Shown here piece after piece: positions 37,399 to 49,300 of a DNA stretch of 64,000 nt. Within the stretch, counting starts at the first letter, position 1, and the number at the start of each line of letters is the position of its first letter. This stretch comes from Rhabdornis inornatus (taxonomy: Eukaryota; Chordata; Aves; Passeriformes; Rhabdornithidae), in NCBI GenBank assembly GCA_013397075.1, contig VWZS01002260.1, positions 648,678 to 712,677 on the forward strand, in the 5' to 3' direction. Made by a program: the position numbers and the translations under genes. Below the pieces are notes generated by a model, which ran no database searches, had not been told where the DNA came from, and was given only the letters and a program-made list of their open reading frames with translations.

Positions 37399-40300
37399 TA
37401 CTATTTACTTCAGTGCTGGAGTTTCTAACATATACAACACTGACTTCATTTTTAATGGTATTTTGGTCTAATTTCAGAGCATGATTTCCCAGTACAAACT
37501 CAAGTAACAAATGTATAATTATACTCATAAATAACTCAGCACCTTACAGTAGGTTTCAAACAAGTTTCCCCACAAGGCACAAGTGCCCTATATTAAATTC
37601 TTTTAAAGTGTTAGTTGATTAAGGTAAAAATTAGTTGTTATTACCTTATGGACATTTTAGTTTTCACAGCATTTCAAAGCTGGTCCTATCAGGAGTAGAT
37701 TTGTTGCCACCCACTGGTACAATCATCAGGAAAATTAATAATCATGTTCAGTCTGACTATAAATCATTGTGGTACAGGCAATTAATTTCTGTAGAAAAAT
37801 GAAAGATCTATAAGTAGTATTATTGTGTAAAGTACATGATGTGAAAACTCAGATCCAGCACAGGCAAATCAGAAAACCAATGCTACTAATTCCAGAATGT
37901 GATAATGCTGGGTCATCTGAGGCTGGACAGACAGAAATTCTGAATAAACGATGCTGGTAGCTCCTAGCAGCTAATGGTTGTTTTATCATGTTTATGCTGC
38001 ATTTGGAATTTGGTATTCGTGATACAAGCATATGTACAGAGAATGAGTCTGGACAAAACAACCACAGCTAAGATTTTTCATACATCTTCTACTGCTAAAA
38101 TGAGGCAGATTTTTGCATTTGTTTATATCCTTGCCATCACAGAGGGCAGATTTCTATAGAGCTCCTCTCCCATTACGGCCATGGTGGTCCTGGTGAGAAC
38201 TGAAGGGAGATGCTATGTACCCACACAGATCACCAAATTCCCTTGTAAGATAATTTGTATTTCTCTACCAACACATGCTACGATCCTGCAATATCATGTG
38301 TTTGCTAGAAGTTAGGCAAATCTAGCATCCGGGCCATAAAGTTTAGTTTGTGTTTAGACTCAGAGAAAATAAAACAGCTAGAACTCTGTATTTTTATTGT
38401 CTTACCTATTAAGATAGTACATCCTGTGGCTCTATGAGAGATACTGTTATAGAAGACTGATTGTTACAAATAAGTCAAAGGATTCCCCAAATCTCTGGAT
38501 TTGAGTTTTCAATATTTAGGAAAACAATTAAACAAAATTCACATACCAGAGAAACAAACAATATGTTGCCACCAGCTTTTAGTCCATTAGACAAATTATT
38601 CTCTAGGGATTAATTTCAGTCAAATTCACCATACCTGAGAACATTTGAACATTTGCTAATACCTTGAACTGGAGGCTATAGACTAAATGAAAAGTAAAAT
38701 CTCTACCCATTTGTTGCTGGGTTTTCAAGAGCCAGAATGAAAAAGGATAACAATGAATGTAATCATAAAGTGAAATATCTATGAAAAAGAGATAAATTAA
38801 TTAATATCGTGATTATTCACATACAAAAAAAAAATTGAAACCTTGTAAACAAATATTTTTAAAGGCATTATAAAAAGATGGATGGGCTTCCATTTTTAGC
38901 CAATTATAAAATGTTTTTTTCTGCTGCTTGATCCAGCTTTGAAATCAAGTACTTTGAAGTATAAGTATCTGGACTCCACAGGGAAGTTCATTATTGAAGA
39001 AGTGCATATCCATGAATAAGGAAGCTCTCTCTTGGAAAATCTTGCAGGACATTTTTAAAAGTTTCTAAGATGGAAGCAGAATGGAGAAATTATTATCTGT
39101 CATAGGGGCTCCTGTTTGTTTTGTAAGAGCAAAACCAATTCAACAGGCCACATTAATTTGTCATTTACTCAGTGTTCAGCTATGAAGTACTCCAGACAGA
39201 ATGCATCTAGATGCTTTACTGGATGAAAGAGCATGCTACCAGAAAGCTACTGCCTATAGTTAGAAAAGAAAGCCCAATTTCCTCATTAGGAACTAGATGT
39301 AAATAATTCAGGGATGTGATGTTTTCCATGGAGATACATGATGCATTTAATGCATTTTAAACAGTTGAAGAAAACTCCAAAGAAATGTACCTGGTTCCAC
39401 AAAGATCTACACAGATGTTTGTATTAATATACAGGATTTTGGACCACATTGCATCCCACAATAGTATAGTTTTTTTACTAAAGACAAGCTCGCGTTTAAG
39501 ACATCGAGAAAACCCTTTGCACTTCCAGCAAACATGCAAACAAACATAAACATACCAAAATGATAGAAATAAATTTTCCTGTCACTTTGTCTCTTCCCTT
39601 TCTTTTCAATATCCCCAAAGGAAATCCATATCTTGCAAATGACCCTAACCATGTCCTTAGCTGCTTTGGAGAAATCATTTAAAAAACTGATGTCAACAAA
39701 CTTTGCAAATTGTCAGCTAACCTATAGGCTTTACTGGACAATCATCGACATATTTCAGTAAGTACAATGCCTGGATGAGTGTCTGTGCCTCCCCATGCTG
39801 CTTGTACCTATATGGGCTTAGTGGGCTGTGACTGCCCACAGTACACTTTCTGTACAGATAGAGAGGTCTGAAACCCTCACATGCCACACACATACGCCCC
39901 AAACCTGCTGTGTACTGTTCAAGTGTAGCTAAATGTGTTCTTTCATTTGGGTTTCAAATGACATTTTCATTTTAATTTTAAGTATTGAGCCATAGCCAAA
40001 TCTGTGCTATCATCTAGGTTTATACGGTCATTATAAAGATGTGATAAACATCTAGGCATAACATACAGTTGAGTGCAATCTATCTAATCTGTCTATCTCC
40101 TTCCAATTCTTCCCATATACGGGACATAAATCTTAGGCAGGGATTTGAGAATGTATTAGGATAGCATCAAAAGAGATGAAAATCACAGCTGTTCCAGCTA
40201 AAAGCCCTTCCTGATTTGTTAAACAAACATAAAACTGAGTTGAGAATTTCCCAGATTCACCTGGTTCAGCTGTATACAAAGAGCAGTTAAATTAAATGAT

Positions 40301-41060
40301 CTTTCTCACAAAGGTCAAAAGTTAAGTGTCCCTGGTTACATGAGGCCTCATGCCTAATGGGATGATAATCCAATTCTATGGCATCTAGAAAGAATCCTTC
40401 TCCTAGTTATTAAATATGCATGTCTATCCCAAGCAAAATATATTGGAGCAGTGAGAAGTGGAGATAATATACCACACCAGAGTAGAGTTGCAAAAATGTC
40501 AACTTGAAACAGAAGAGTGGGGAAGAAAAAACAAACTCAACCTCCCACAGTCAGTTCCACGGGGTAGAAAGAATTGGAAAATATTTGCAAAGTCAAATGC
40601 TCATAACAAAACCTGAAAGAGAACCGTGCTCAAACTGAAGTTACATGACTTTTCCCAGGCAATGTTTATTCTAATTTTGATGCAACATTTTAATAATCTC
40701 ATTAACTGCTGATAAAAGAAAGAACAGGAACTTCATCTTTCAGGGTAGTAACTCCACAGCAAGTTTTGTTTCCACAGATAATCACCCATATAATCTGTAA
40801 AATTTTCATATTTTCAAGCAGATAAAATTGCAAGTGCCAGTTCCAAAAAAACCAAAAGGTTGTTGTGGAAATTGGAGGTCTTTTAACCAGAAAGGCAACT
40901 TTTAACTTACAAGCAACCGAGTCCTTTTAGTCCCTCAGAGCTGTTAACTGCCAGAATTGCACAGAGTTAAGACTAGTAAAACTCACAAGAAACTTTAGTA
41001 ACATGTTTCAGTGTTGCTTCACTGTGTCACACTGCTTTCCATCAACAGCATGGGAAATTC

Positions 41061-41081
41061 TAAATGAAAGGTAAATGAAAG
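41061..41081 (+). repeat. Two copies of a 10-bp word, 1 bp apart
   Basis: TAAATGAAAG occurs at 41061-41070 and 41072-41081 with a single G between the copies. Confidence 0.85.
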
Positions 41082-41759
41082 AGGCAGATGCCAGACCCTC
41101 TGATCAAGGTGAGCATGATGGAATGCTAGCTGCATTTCAATGGTACTACTTGCTAGGTTTAGGATATCCTCTGGAAAAGAGTACAGCTTCTCCCAGTGGT
41201 TAATCACTTTCTTCATTAGAAATATGGGCCTTACTTATAGTTAGACTGCTGTGCTTTGTCTGGGAAACCACGAGTTTGCTATGCCCTTCTCTACTTACTT
41301 ATAAAATGTAATACACAGAAATGCTTTTTGTCCTGGGACATCCACTATACCATTGTAGCACAATCATCTTTTTGATATACAGATTTTGTGAAGCTCCACT
41401 CAAACATTTTGTCCAGTACTTAACTAATTTGAAGCACTATTTTTGCACTTAACCTTCTTATTAAAATAGGAAGGCCAAAGGTGCACACAAATTCCCAGCA
41501 TAGCCTCAAGATAATAAGCATAAAGGTAAAATCTCTCCTTTATTGCTCAATGCTACCCTGCTTATACAGTAAGGGCTTCAGCCGCTACTTTAACCACCTG
41601 GAGGTCAGTATAAGTGCCTAAACTTTTCCAGAACTGGTGTTTTCCTGAGCACAGTTCCTCTTTCCATACAAATACAAGGCATTATTCCTGAGTAGCTCTG
41701 CATTCAGAGAAACCTACAGGGAAGGCCACTGCTGTATGAACTCTTAAGGCTGCTCATTC

Positions 41760-42560
41760 TCCTTCCTTTGTCATTCACTGTGCAGGCATTCCCTCTTCCT
41801 GGGAGAAGCAGACAGAGGGGAAGCAGCTGAGGAGCCAGTGCAATGGTGGCTGCCTGAGCACAGTTTCCCTCGTGTCTGTGCAGAGCTGCTGGTTGCTGGA
41901 CCTATCACATGTAATTTCCCTCCCAAACTGCACAAAGGGCTGAATGATTGAGCTGCTGGTTGGCAGCACTTTGGAGGGAGAGGTCTGCTCTGGGCTGAGG
42001 CCCATCGTGCCATCCAAGAAAGGAAGGTGGTTTTGCTGAGTTACTTCACAGCTGCCTCCCTCCATCCCCCTGTCCCTACTAGCAGCTGCTCTGCCACTTC
42101 CCTCCCAAGCCTTCCTACATGGCAGGGGCCAGCTGCAAGTTCAACTCTTTGGGGCTCTCCAGGGACAGGGTGAGTGGTCATCTCCCAGCACTGGAGCTGC
42201 TTGTGCCAGGCACTGCATGGAGCCAGGAATGCTGCACAGCCTCTGGCAGGGCACACCCCCACAAGTCCCAGCCTCCTGCTCCTCCATGAATGGGTGCTTG
42301 AGAGACACCTCCAAAAACAATGGGCACCTCAACGAGCAGAGACCAGCAACCAAATCTCCCCAAATAAGCCAGTTGTAGATTAAAGCAAATAAAGAAACAC
42401 CCAAGGATCCAGTAAACCCTCAAACCTTTGCAGCAACTCAACCAATGGAGCTGGAAAAATCACCTCTGGATTTTTTTCTTATTGTCCCTCCCCAACAAGC
42501 AACACAAACACTGCTTGGCTTTGTACCAAGCACCGCGCAGCCCAGGGAACTGAACAGCAA
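41760..42560. other. GC-richer patch with overlapping open frames, unidentified
   Basis: Base composition shifts to clearly higher GC than the flanks, and stops become rarer on several frames at once: 80-96 codons on the - strand near 41771-42065, and three frames of 69-87 codons near 42041-42441. Simultaneous openness of several frames on both strands is the signature of GC content and not of coding. No peptide is recognisable. It could be a fragment of a GC-rich transposon, a noncoding RNA exon or simply a local isochore bump. A CCCACAAGTCCC run lies near 42257. Confidence 0.5.
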
Positions 42561-43679
42561 GGAGCAACGCAATAGAGACAGTGAGTAGTGTGACCTACAA
42601 AGGCACTGAGGATTGTGTGAGGTAGTTCCTGTATCACACTCTGAAGCAACAGGACTGACAGAGCACAGTCCTTTTGTAAGGTTAGGTTTGAAGGTGAAGC
42701 AGGATTAGAGCCCAGCTGCAGATTTAATAGCATTAATACACTGCCATTTCAAGATTTCCTTCATAATAGAATTTCCATGAGACTCATCAAGTTTCACACA
42801 TGCTTACACATTACTTATCACTGTGGTATTTGAGCACCTTAGACCAGCTGTTTCATGTGAAACTTGGTGCCATAGGCCAAAATCTCAGAAGATTTTGGAT
42901 GTATATTAGTAGTTCCTGTTCAGTTTTGGGTCCAACACAAGACTTCAAACCACTAAGATGTTTTGAGAACCTTAGATACAGAAGTTCTGCTTTGGACTGA
43001 TGTTTCTTCCTTTACCAAAAAAATCACTTAGATCATTTCCACTGAAGTCACTCTCTGTGCATCTGTCTTCTTTATCAGTATATTCCCAGTGTGTTCCTTG
43101 TTGCACACTGTTTTAATTAGTGTTACACAGTCTTGTATATTCAGCAAAAAACTCAAAATATGACAAATGTGATTAAATGTTTCAGTTTTGAGAACATCAG
43201 CTTAGGTAAGCTTTTACACAATACAGCATTAATAATCTTTTGCATATGATATAAAACAATTTTCTATGATTGATTAACCATGTGCTGATCTTAACAATGA
43301 TAACAATGGATGAACACTGCTCATTGTGTAGGCAGATATAGTTAGAGAGATATACATTAAAAATTATCATAGAATTAGGAAGTAAATAAATGTTTAAGTC
43401 AAATATTTGTTCTTTTATCTTTGGAATCTAATGATTACAGTTTATTGGGTGTTTTACATTTTACTCAGAAGCAGTTATTGATAGAAGAAAATAGAGTAGA
43501 ATTGAGTCACAATAAATGTAGTGTTTTACTAAATTTGTATGCACTGGTATGTATGTGTTTGTGGTTGCAAACTATGTATTAGATTCAAAATGAAACAGAG
43601 GAGGATAAAATACCTCAAGGACCCAAATGATGTAAGCAAGGCTCTATGTACTAAATGTTAAAATTGTCATTATGTGTTA
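42561..43679. other. Single-copy noncoding sequence
   Basis: No gene or repeat is recognised. The stretch becomes steadily more AT-rich toward 43500. Confidence 0.65.
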
Positions 43680-44200
43680 GGCGTGTATACACACCACTGC
43701 TCTCTACTGGGTTAAGTAAGAAATGCTTATCTTTGACTCTAAATGCCTACACTGCCACTAAGTGAAAATTATTTTTTCTTAGATCACTTGATAAGAATTT
43801 GTTTACAGTGCAACAAACAGGTTTTAACACTGATATTTAGCATAAATTAAGGTGGCCGTGTTGTGTAACATAGTGTCAACAACCCCTATGTAGGGCAGTT
43901 GCATCTCAACCTATAAATGAGATCTAAAATTATGCTAAGAATTGAACATACTTTTTTTAACAGCTCCTACTCATTTAAATGGTATCAACTACCCATTCAG
44001 ACTGCCTGTGTCTTTGTTTCATGCCTCTGGTCCCCATAGGCAGAGCCATCCCAAACACCAAGCAGTTCAAAGAAGCAGATAATTAACTACTGCCTATTGT
44101 ACAAATTGCACATTTTCAATTAATGTTCTACCTCACAGGCAGGGCAGTTAGTTTTAATCAGTCTCATGACATCAACTATTGTGGTTACTGTTCTCAGATA
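43680..44200. promoter_or_regulatory. Candidate conserved noncoding element
   Basis: No low-complexity runs and a varied word content mark this 0.5-kb stretch. It includes a GATA-like TTATCT near 43727, homeodomain-type words (GATAATTAAC near 44079, CAATTAATG near 44118) and a Sox-like ATTGTGG near 44178. It is listed because its texture differs from the flanks; without alignment the call is weak. Confidence 0.2.
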
Positions 44201-44689
44201 CTAGAAGGCACCTTGATGTCAATGCAGGCAGACTGCAGCACACAGCCCCTTCATTTGGTCTCTGGTGTGTGTAGTGCTCCTTCCTAAACATTTGGAAGGA
44301 AAAGGTTAGAAGGTGAGGGAATCACTAAAGGTCATTCTTCTTGGGAGGGGATGTGCATACAGAGTTCAGATGGTTTCAAGTTCCTATACTCAGCTTTCAT
44401 AGCTTCAGGCCTAAGCCATGCTATGGAAGATAACAGAGATCAGGTGGACACAAAGGCAATTTGGAGCCATTTTCTCTTTGCATCTGGCTTGCTGCATGCT
44501 CCATCAGCACCACTGCAGCCTGGTGGAATTCAGAGCAACCTTGAGACTACTCCCTCTAACTTTGGTGGCCCTACAGGAACTGCAAAAATGGCTTTCCTTC
44601 TTGGTTGGTTGTTTGGGGCTTTTTGGGTTCCAGTGTTGAACACAGATCAGATAATTGTAAGGGCCAGGTTTAGTTCCTGTAGTTAAGGA
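44201..44689. other. Single-copy noncoding sequence
   Basis: A 111-codon frame (44351-44686, + strand) overlaps a second one in another frame; neither peptide is recognisable and neither has splice context, so no gene is called. Confidence 0.6.
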
Positions 44690-44754
44690 TTTTTGTTTTG
44701 TTTTTTCTTTTTTCTTTTTCTTTTTATTGTTTGTTTTGTTGTTTTTTTTTTTTT
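44690..44754 (+). repeat. T-rich low-complexity tract ending in T13
   Basis: The tract is made of T runs broken by single G or C residues and ends with thirteen T (44742-44754) before AAATAA. It could be the decayed tail of a retroposed copy on the - strand, but no body of such an element is recognised downstream. Confidence 0.95.
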
Positions 44755-44812
44755 AAATAACACTAAACATTTCAACACACCAGTGAATTAAAAATATAAA
44801 GTGTTTGGATTT

Positions 44813-44832
44813 GGGGTGGAGGTGGGGGAGGG
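44813..44832 (+). repeat. Short G-rich run
   Basis: Five G blocks (4, 2, 2, 5 and 3 residues) separated by single A or T residues lie in 20 bp. It can form a two-tier G-quadruplex at most, because only three blocks have three or more G. Confidence 0.8.
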
Positions 44833-47149
44833 AAGAGAGAACAGAAAACTCAGGGAGTAGAGCAAAAAAACACACTTCATTTTCACAAATAGGAGAATGA
44901 CCTTTATAATGCAGTTGGAGCCTTGCTTCTTGTCAGTTATGGGTCAGTGCCCTATTACTGTATTGTCCACACACCATCATTGCAGCATTGCAGCCGCACC
45001 CCTAGAGGGAGGTTGTGTCAACATTTCTATTACAAACCCCTCTTTCCAGAAGGTTAAAACCTGTCTGTCAGCAAGGAAATAACTTTATGAAAAACAAACC
45101 TTGATAAAAATCCTTTTGTCCACTTCCAAATGATTACGGCCTTGTCCCAACATAACAAACACACTGGGTTAAAAGTTGCTCATGTGCAACTTTAGAAAGG
45201 TTTTGCATGAACCCCTTGCCTGGCTTGGCTGCACCCATGAGACTTGGGGAGGGAAGGCACTGAAGGAGGTGCCTGGCCTCTTGTAACTCTTTCACTATTT
45301 TAATGCCCTGGGCCCTTCCTGGAAAGGCTGCTGGAAGGTGAGATTTTCCTAGAGACTCAGTCCTGCACCAGGTCTCAGTCCCTCTGAGCTGGAGCCCAGA
45401 GTCAAAAGATGGAAAACGTTTCATTTCACCACAGACATCTTCAGATGCCACTTTCTAGTGGAGGTGACTCTTGCTCCTGCTGTGGAAACAGCAGCTTTGG
45501 GAAAGCAACAGTGACCTGTTTCAATATAACTCCCATTAGCACAAGGGAAGTGCATCAACCCCTAATTTTAGGTGAAAGCTAGGGTTACAAATATGTGTAC
45601 ATACATATAAAGAATTATACTAAACCTGGATTTGGCTCCATTTGTTTAAAAAAAGCCTATAAACATACACTGAAGCCATGCACCAAAAAAAGCTTTTAGA
45701 GGACTCGGAGGGGTCTTTCTGTTGTAATAGGTACATTTACTTGGGTTTTCAGTCCAAAAAATCCATTTTATGTGTATATCTGGCTGGGAGATTTACATAT
45801 CCAGGCAGATTTTTAGGGAGTCAGTCTCTTGTGTGTAAATAAGAGATGTCATTTGTTAAGATCTAATAAAAAAATCTTTAAATCATGTACTTTAAATTCA
45901 AACCTCCCCCTTCAAATTGAAAACAAGTCTGAAACTAGCCAAGTCAGAGAGGCTATTTATTCTATAGTGCAAAAGTTTTCACTTTATGGGAATTTTCTCC
46001 TTGAGATAGGCAGTTAAAATAAATAAATAAAAGAAAATAAACTATGTTGTATTAAAAAGTAAAAAAAAAGAGGTTCAGATGCACTTCCCACTATGCTTGC
46101 TTTGCTTTTGAGCTATTTTGATCACAAATAAAACCCCTTTAGACCAAACTCCACATCAAAACAGAGCCAAAATAGTTAAGTCCACAACACGAGTACATGG
46201 CAATGAAGTAAGCAAATTTCTTCATAACACAGAGAAATTGTGGCAGCCTCACAGATCGTTAGAGACCTGTGGGTCTTTGTGAAATATTAACAAAATAGAA
46301 AATTCTAAGATAAAATCCTGGACTGAAAAATAATGTCAGAAAGAGGGATCAGAGTACACTGTGTGGCTTCTCAGTTTGGCCACTGGAAAACACAATGTAC
46401 AAATTAACCACTGTGCCCTCTGAATCTCAAATTAATTGTCAGCCGGAATAGTAGAGAGTATGTCAGACACTGCAATTTGGTTCTGCACCTCTGTTTCCAC
46501 ATAGGCAGTACCTAAACTTAGGATTAATGTCATGAGCAGGAAAAGAAAATACAACTGAGGAGTGGAAAAAAGAGTTCTTCTAATCACTGCCATTCTGGTT
46601 GCTTTCCATGACTCCATTTCCAAGACCTTTTTGCAAATACATCTGAAGACAGTCAGACCTGCAGGTGTCTAATAGCTACTCCACAGCTCTAAGGATTTTG
46701 ACTTTTTCCTTTGTTTCTCAATTGTTTTCTTCTCCTAAGAATAATCATGGGATTATTCTTTTAACTGATGACATGATCTTTCTCCACAGATCTGTCCGCT
46801 TTCAACACAATCAAGAACTCCTCAAGAACAAGAATCCTTAAACAGTTCTTAAAAAATGAAGAAGAAAGATCTGCCAACTGAGGTCCCTTCTGTATGGCAG
46901 GGCAGATTAAGGAGACGTTACAATTCTATGGACACTTTTAAAAGCTACAGCCACATTGCGTCAGAATCTTTAAGCAACACTAATGTTTGGATCAAATACA
47001 TGAATACAAGGTGAAGGAATGAAGGCTGATTCAGGAATGCAAGATCCATTAAACTATGCAAGTATGCATGAACTGTAAAAAGTGGATCCCATACATATCA
47101 GCTATAGCCCTTAGCTGTTAGCAGGTGTGAATCAGTCAGTTGTACAATT
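44833..47149. other. Single-copy noncoding sequence
   Basis: No gene is supported. The - strand frame at 45134-45451 (105 codons) has no recognisable domain. An AAAT-type low-complexity run lies at about 46014-46042. Confidence 0.65.
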
Positions 47150-47740
47150 CATTTGTCTACCTAATTGCACTGAAGATAGGCTTTTACTTTGCCTATAACA
47201 TCACTAATGAGTAGGTTTTCAGTTTGATCTAACTAATTAATTCTTGTTAACTTCCTTTGCATTGCTGTTCTTTTAATTTAACCAGAGACAGCACCAGAGT
47301 TGCTACTAGTGTTTAGTCTCAACTAGATTACTCCTATTCATTAAGGTCTGTAATTGTTGGTCATACCCTCACAAATGGTCATTACAACCTCTGGCTTGCA
47401 TATTGAATAACAGCAATTTCCTGGCTCCAACAGACTCTCATGTGAGGGAGGGGAAAATGCTAATAAAGAAAGAATGAATGATTCTCTGCTTCATTCAGTG
47501 CTGTGTAGATTTCCTTTACAGCAGAAATTGTACTGAGGTGGTAAAACGGGTTTTTTGCAGGCCCCCTACCTCCACCCTGAGTGAAAACAATAAGAACCAA
47601 GTCAAGCATTGCCTGCTACTGTGATTACAGCATCCGTAAAAGTGATTATATGGCTGCTGTAATCAACTTCAATGAAAGCTGCCTGTTAGAGCTTCAATAA
47701 TTACTCATTTCTGTTAACAGCTTGCTTTCAGTTTAGTACT
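47150..47740. promoter_or_regulatory. Candidate conserved noncoding element with paired TGATTACAGC sites
   Basis: Of all the stretches in the window this one most resembles a deeply conserved vertebrate enhancer by eye. It is rich in homeodomain words (AACTAATTAATTC near 47229, GTAATTG near 47351, AATAATTACTC near 47696) and free of repeats. Its centre has an inverted pair of the 10-bp word TGATTACAGC: direct at 47622-47631 and reverse-complemented (GCTGTAATCA) at 47656-47665, 24 bp apart, with a related AGTGATTATA at 47641. The embedded TAATC core is that of bicoid-class (Otx/Pitx) and some other homeodomains. Function is inferred only. Confidence 0.35.
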
Positions 47741-49187
47741 TTGAGGCCTAAGAAAAAAAAATGTTGTTTTAATAAAAGATCCTGTGAACACGGTATTTTG
47801 GGGGGTAAGAGCTTGTGTGTGGGCAAATTAAAAAAAAAAAATGCACATGCAACTTTTTTGTCCTGTGCTCAATAGCAGCCCCTTTTCATTTAAGCTCAGA
47901 ATCTATTTAACCAGCAACAAGCACAAGTTCATACAGGGTTCAGTCATGTACTGAATGTTTACTGAAGGAGGCACAATAGTTTAAATAAAGTGGCGGTTTT
48001 AAATATTTTACCCATTTCTTTAAACAAATTGCCAATCCTTAAACTCTGTGTTAAACATTTCAAAAGCAAAATACCACAAAGCTCTCTTTCAATAAAACCA
48101 CCACTTTTGTCATACTATGCCTCCTTCATCTTGATGTATTTTATTTCTGCAAAGCTCTGGAGAAGAATGGAGCTTACAGAAGTTAAGGGCTCATTTTTAA
48201 AACAAAACAAAAGAACCATTTAGTCTGAGATTAAAACAACACAGGTCACCATTGCCCTCCAATGTTTGATATTCTGCAGAGCAATGACACAGCTAGGGAT
48301 AAGGGAGGCAGACAGTAGAGAATTAAAGTTGACAAACACTTCCACCTCAAACTTAAGATCCCAGGCAACCTTTTTTGAAGTTAAAATAAACCCTAAACAG
48401 CAAAAAGCAGAGAAACCACTCCTCTTGTTTAGGTAACTTCATGACTATGCTTTTATTTCTGTTATGTACCTATACACTTCTCCTTTTGAGACAAAGAAAC
48501 CACCAAAAACCCAAAACCAGAAAGGAGGCTCTCAGAGTATCCAACAGACAGCTAAAACAGTTAAAATTGCTGTAGGGTCTTATAAGAAAGTCAGTGAAGT
48601 CTACATAAGTTTAAATGAGGTGTTGTTTCTTCACCTAGAATCTTTCTCCACTTTGGGAAGGTTTACAGTAAGATTTCCTACAACTCAAGGGCCAAGCTTC
48701 CTGAAGGACAAGCTCTGTTCTGATGAGGGGCTACTGGTCATGGTTTCTGTCCCTGTAGGAGTCCTAACTAGCTGCTAGAGACAGAGGAATGCTATGAAGA
48801 ACACACTGCTATGTCCTTTTAACAGGACTGTGTCTCCTGCAAAGCCTTGGAGCTGATGGCAGCTTTTGTACCGGCCAGATGAGATGCTGCAGTGACCTAG
48901 TCTTCCCCTAGAGATCCCAGGGGGATGGAGTTAGCTGCTGTCACACCTTGTACACCATGCCCAAACACATTTCTTGATCTGGCACATGAATGGGTGGGGA
49001 AGAACTTGCTGCTTTAGCTCCTGATCAACAGCATCAAAGAGAGCTTAGCTCTATGAACAATACATACTCCCTTTCTTTAAATCACCTTGGCCCAGAAATG
49101 CAAAACATATTCCCTGTCCTCAGTTTATCTCATAGGTGAAGTAACAGAAAAAAAGTTATTAATGTCTTGAATATAATACAGTGCATG
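47741..49187. other. Single-copy noncoding sequence
   Basis: Two A runs (47752-47761 and 47829-47841) are the only low-complexity features. The 104-codon frame at 48464-48778 is not recognisable as a protein. Confidence 0.65.
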
Positions 49188-49300
49188 ACATTTACATAGC
49201 ATCTTTCATCATGAAGGATTCCATAGCACTTTATAAATTATATGCTTATGGAAATCGCTCCCCCATTAGAATAAAGACAATACCGGGGTATAAGTCAGCA
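49188..49300 (+). repeat. Possible ancient amniote repeat remnant
   Basis: The words 'catttacatagcatctttcat' shortened by decay, then 'aaggattccatagcacttta', then 'cccccatta' keep the order of an old amniote interspersed repeat that reads roughly 'tatatagcgcctttcatcc..ggatctcaaagcgctttac' followed by a 'ccccatttta' block. I recall that arrangement from CR1/L3-type and related ancient repeats but cannot name the family with certainty. Confidence 0.4.

Larger units (their letters stand above)
37126..41759. other. Single-copy AT-rich noncoding sequence
   Basis: About 4.6 kb with no gene and no identified transposon. Minor structures are an imperfect duplication at 37344-37398 and a direct repeat at 41061-41081. 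The stretch around 38500-39000 is especially AT-rich, with A runs at 38825-38834. Confidence 0.65.
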
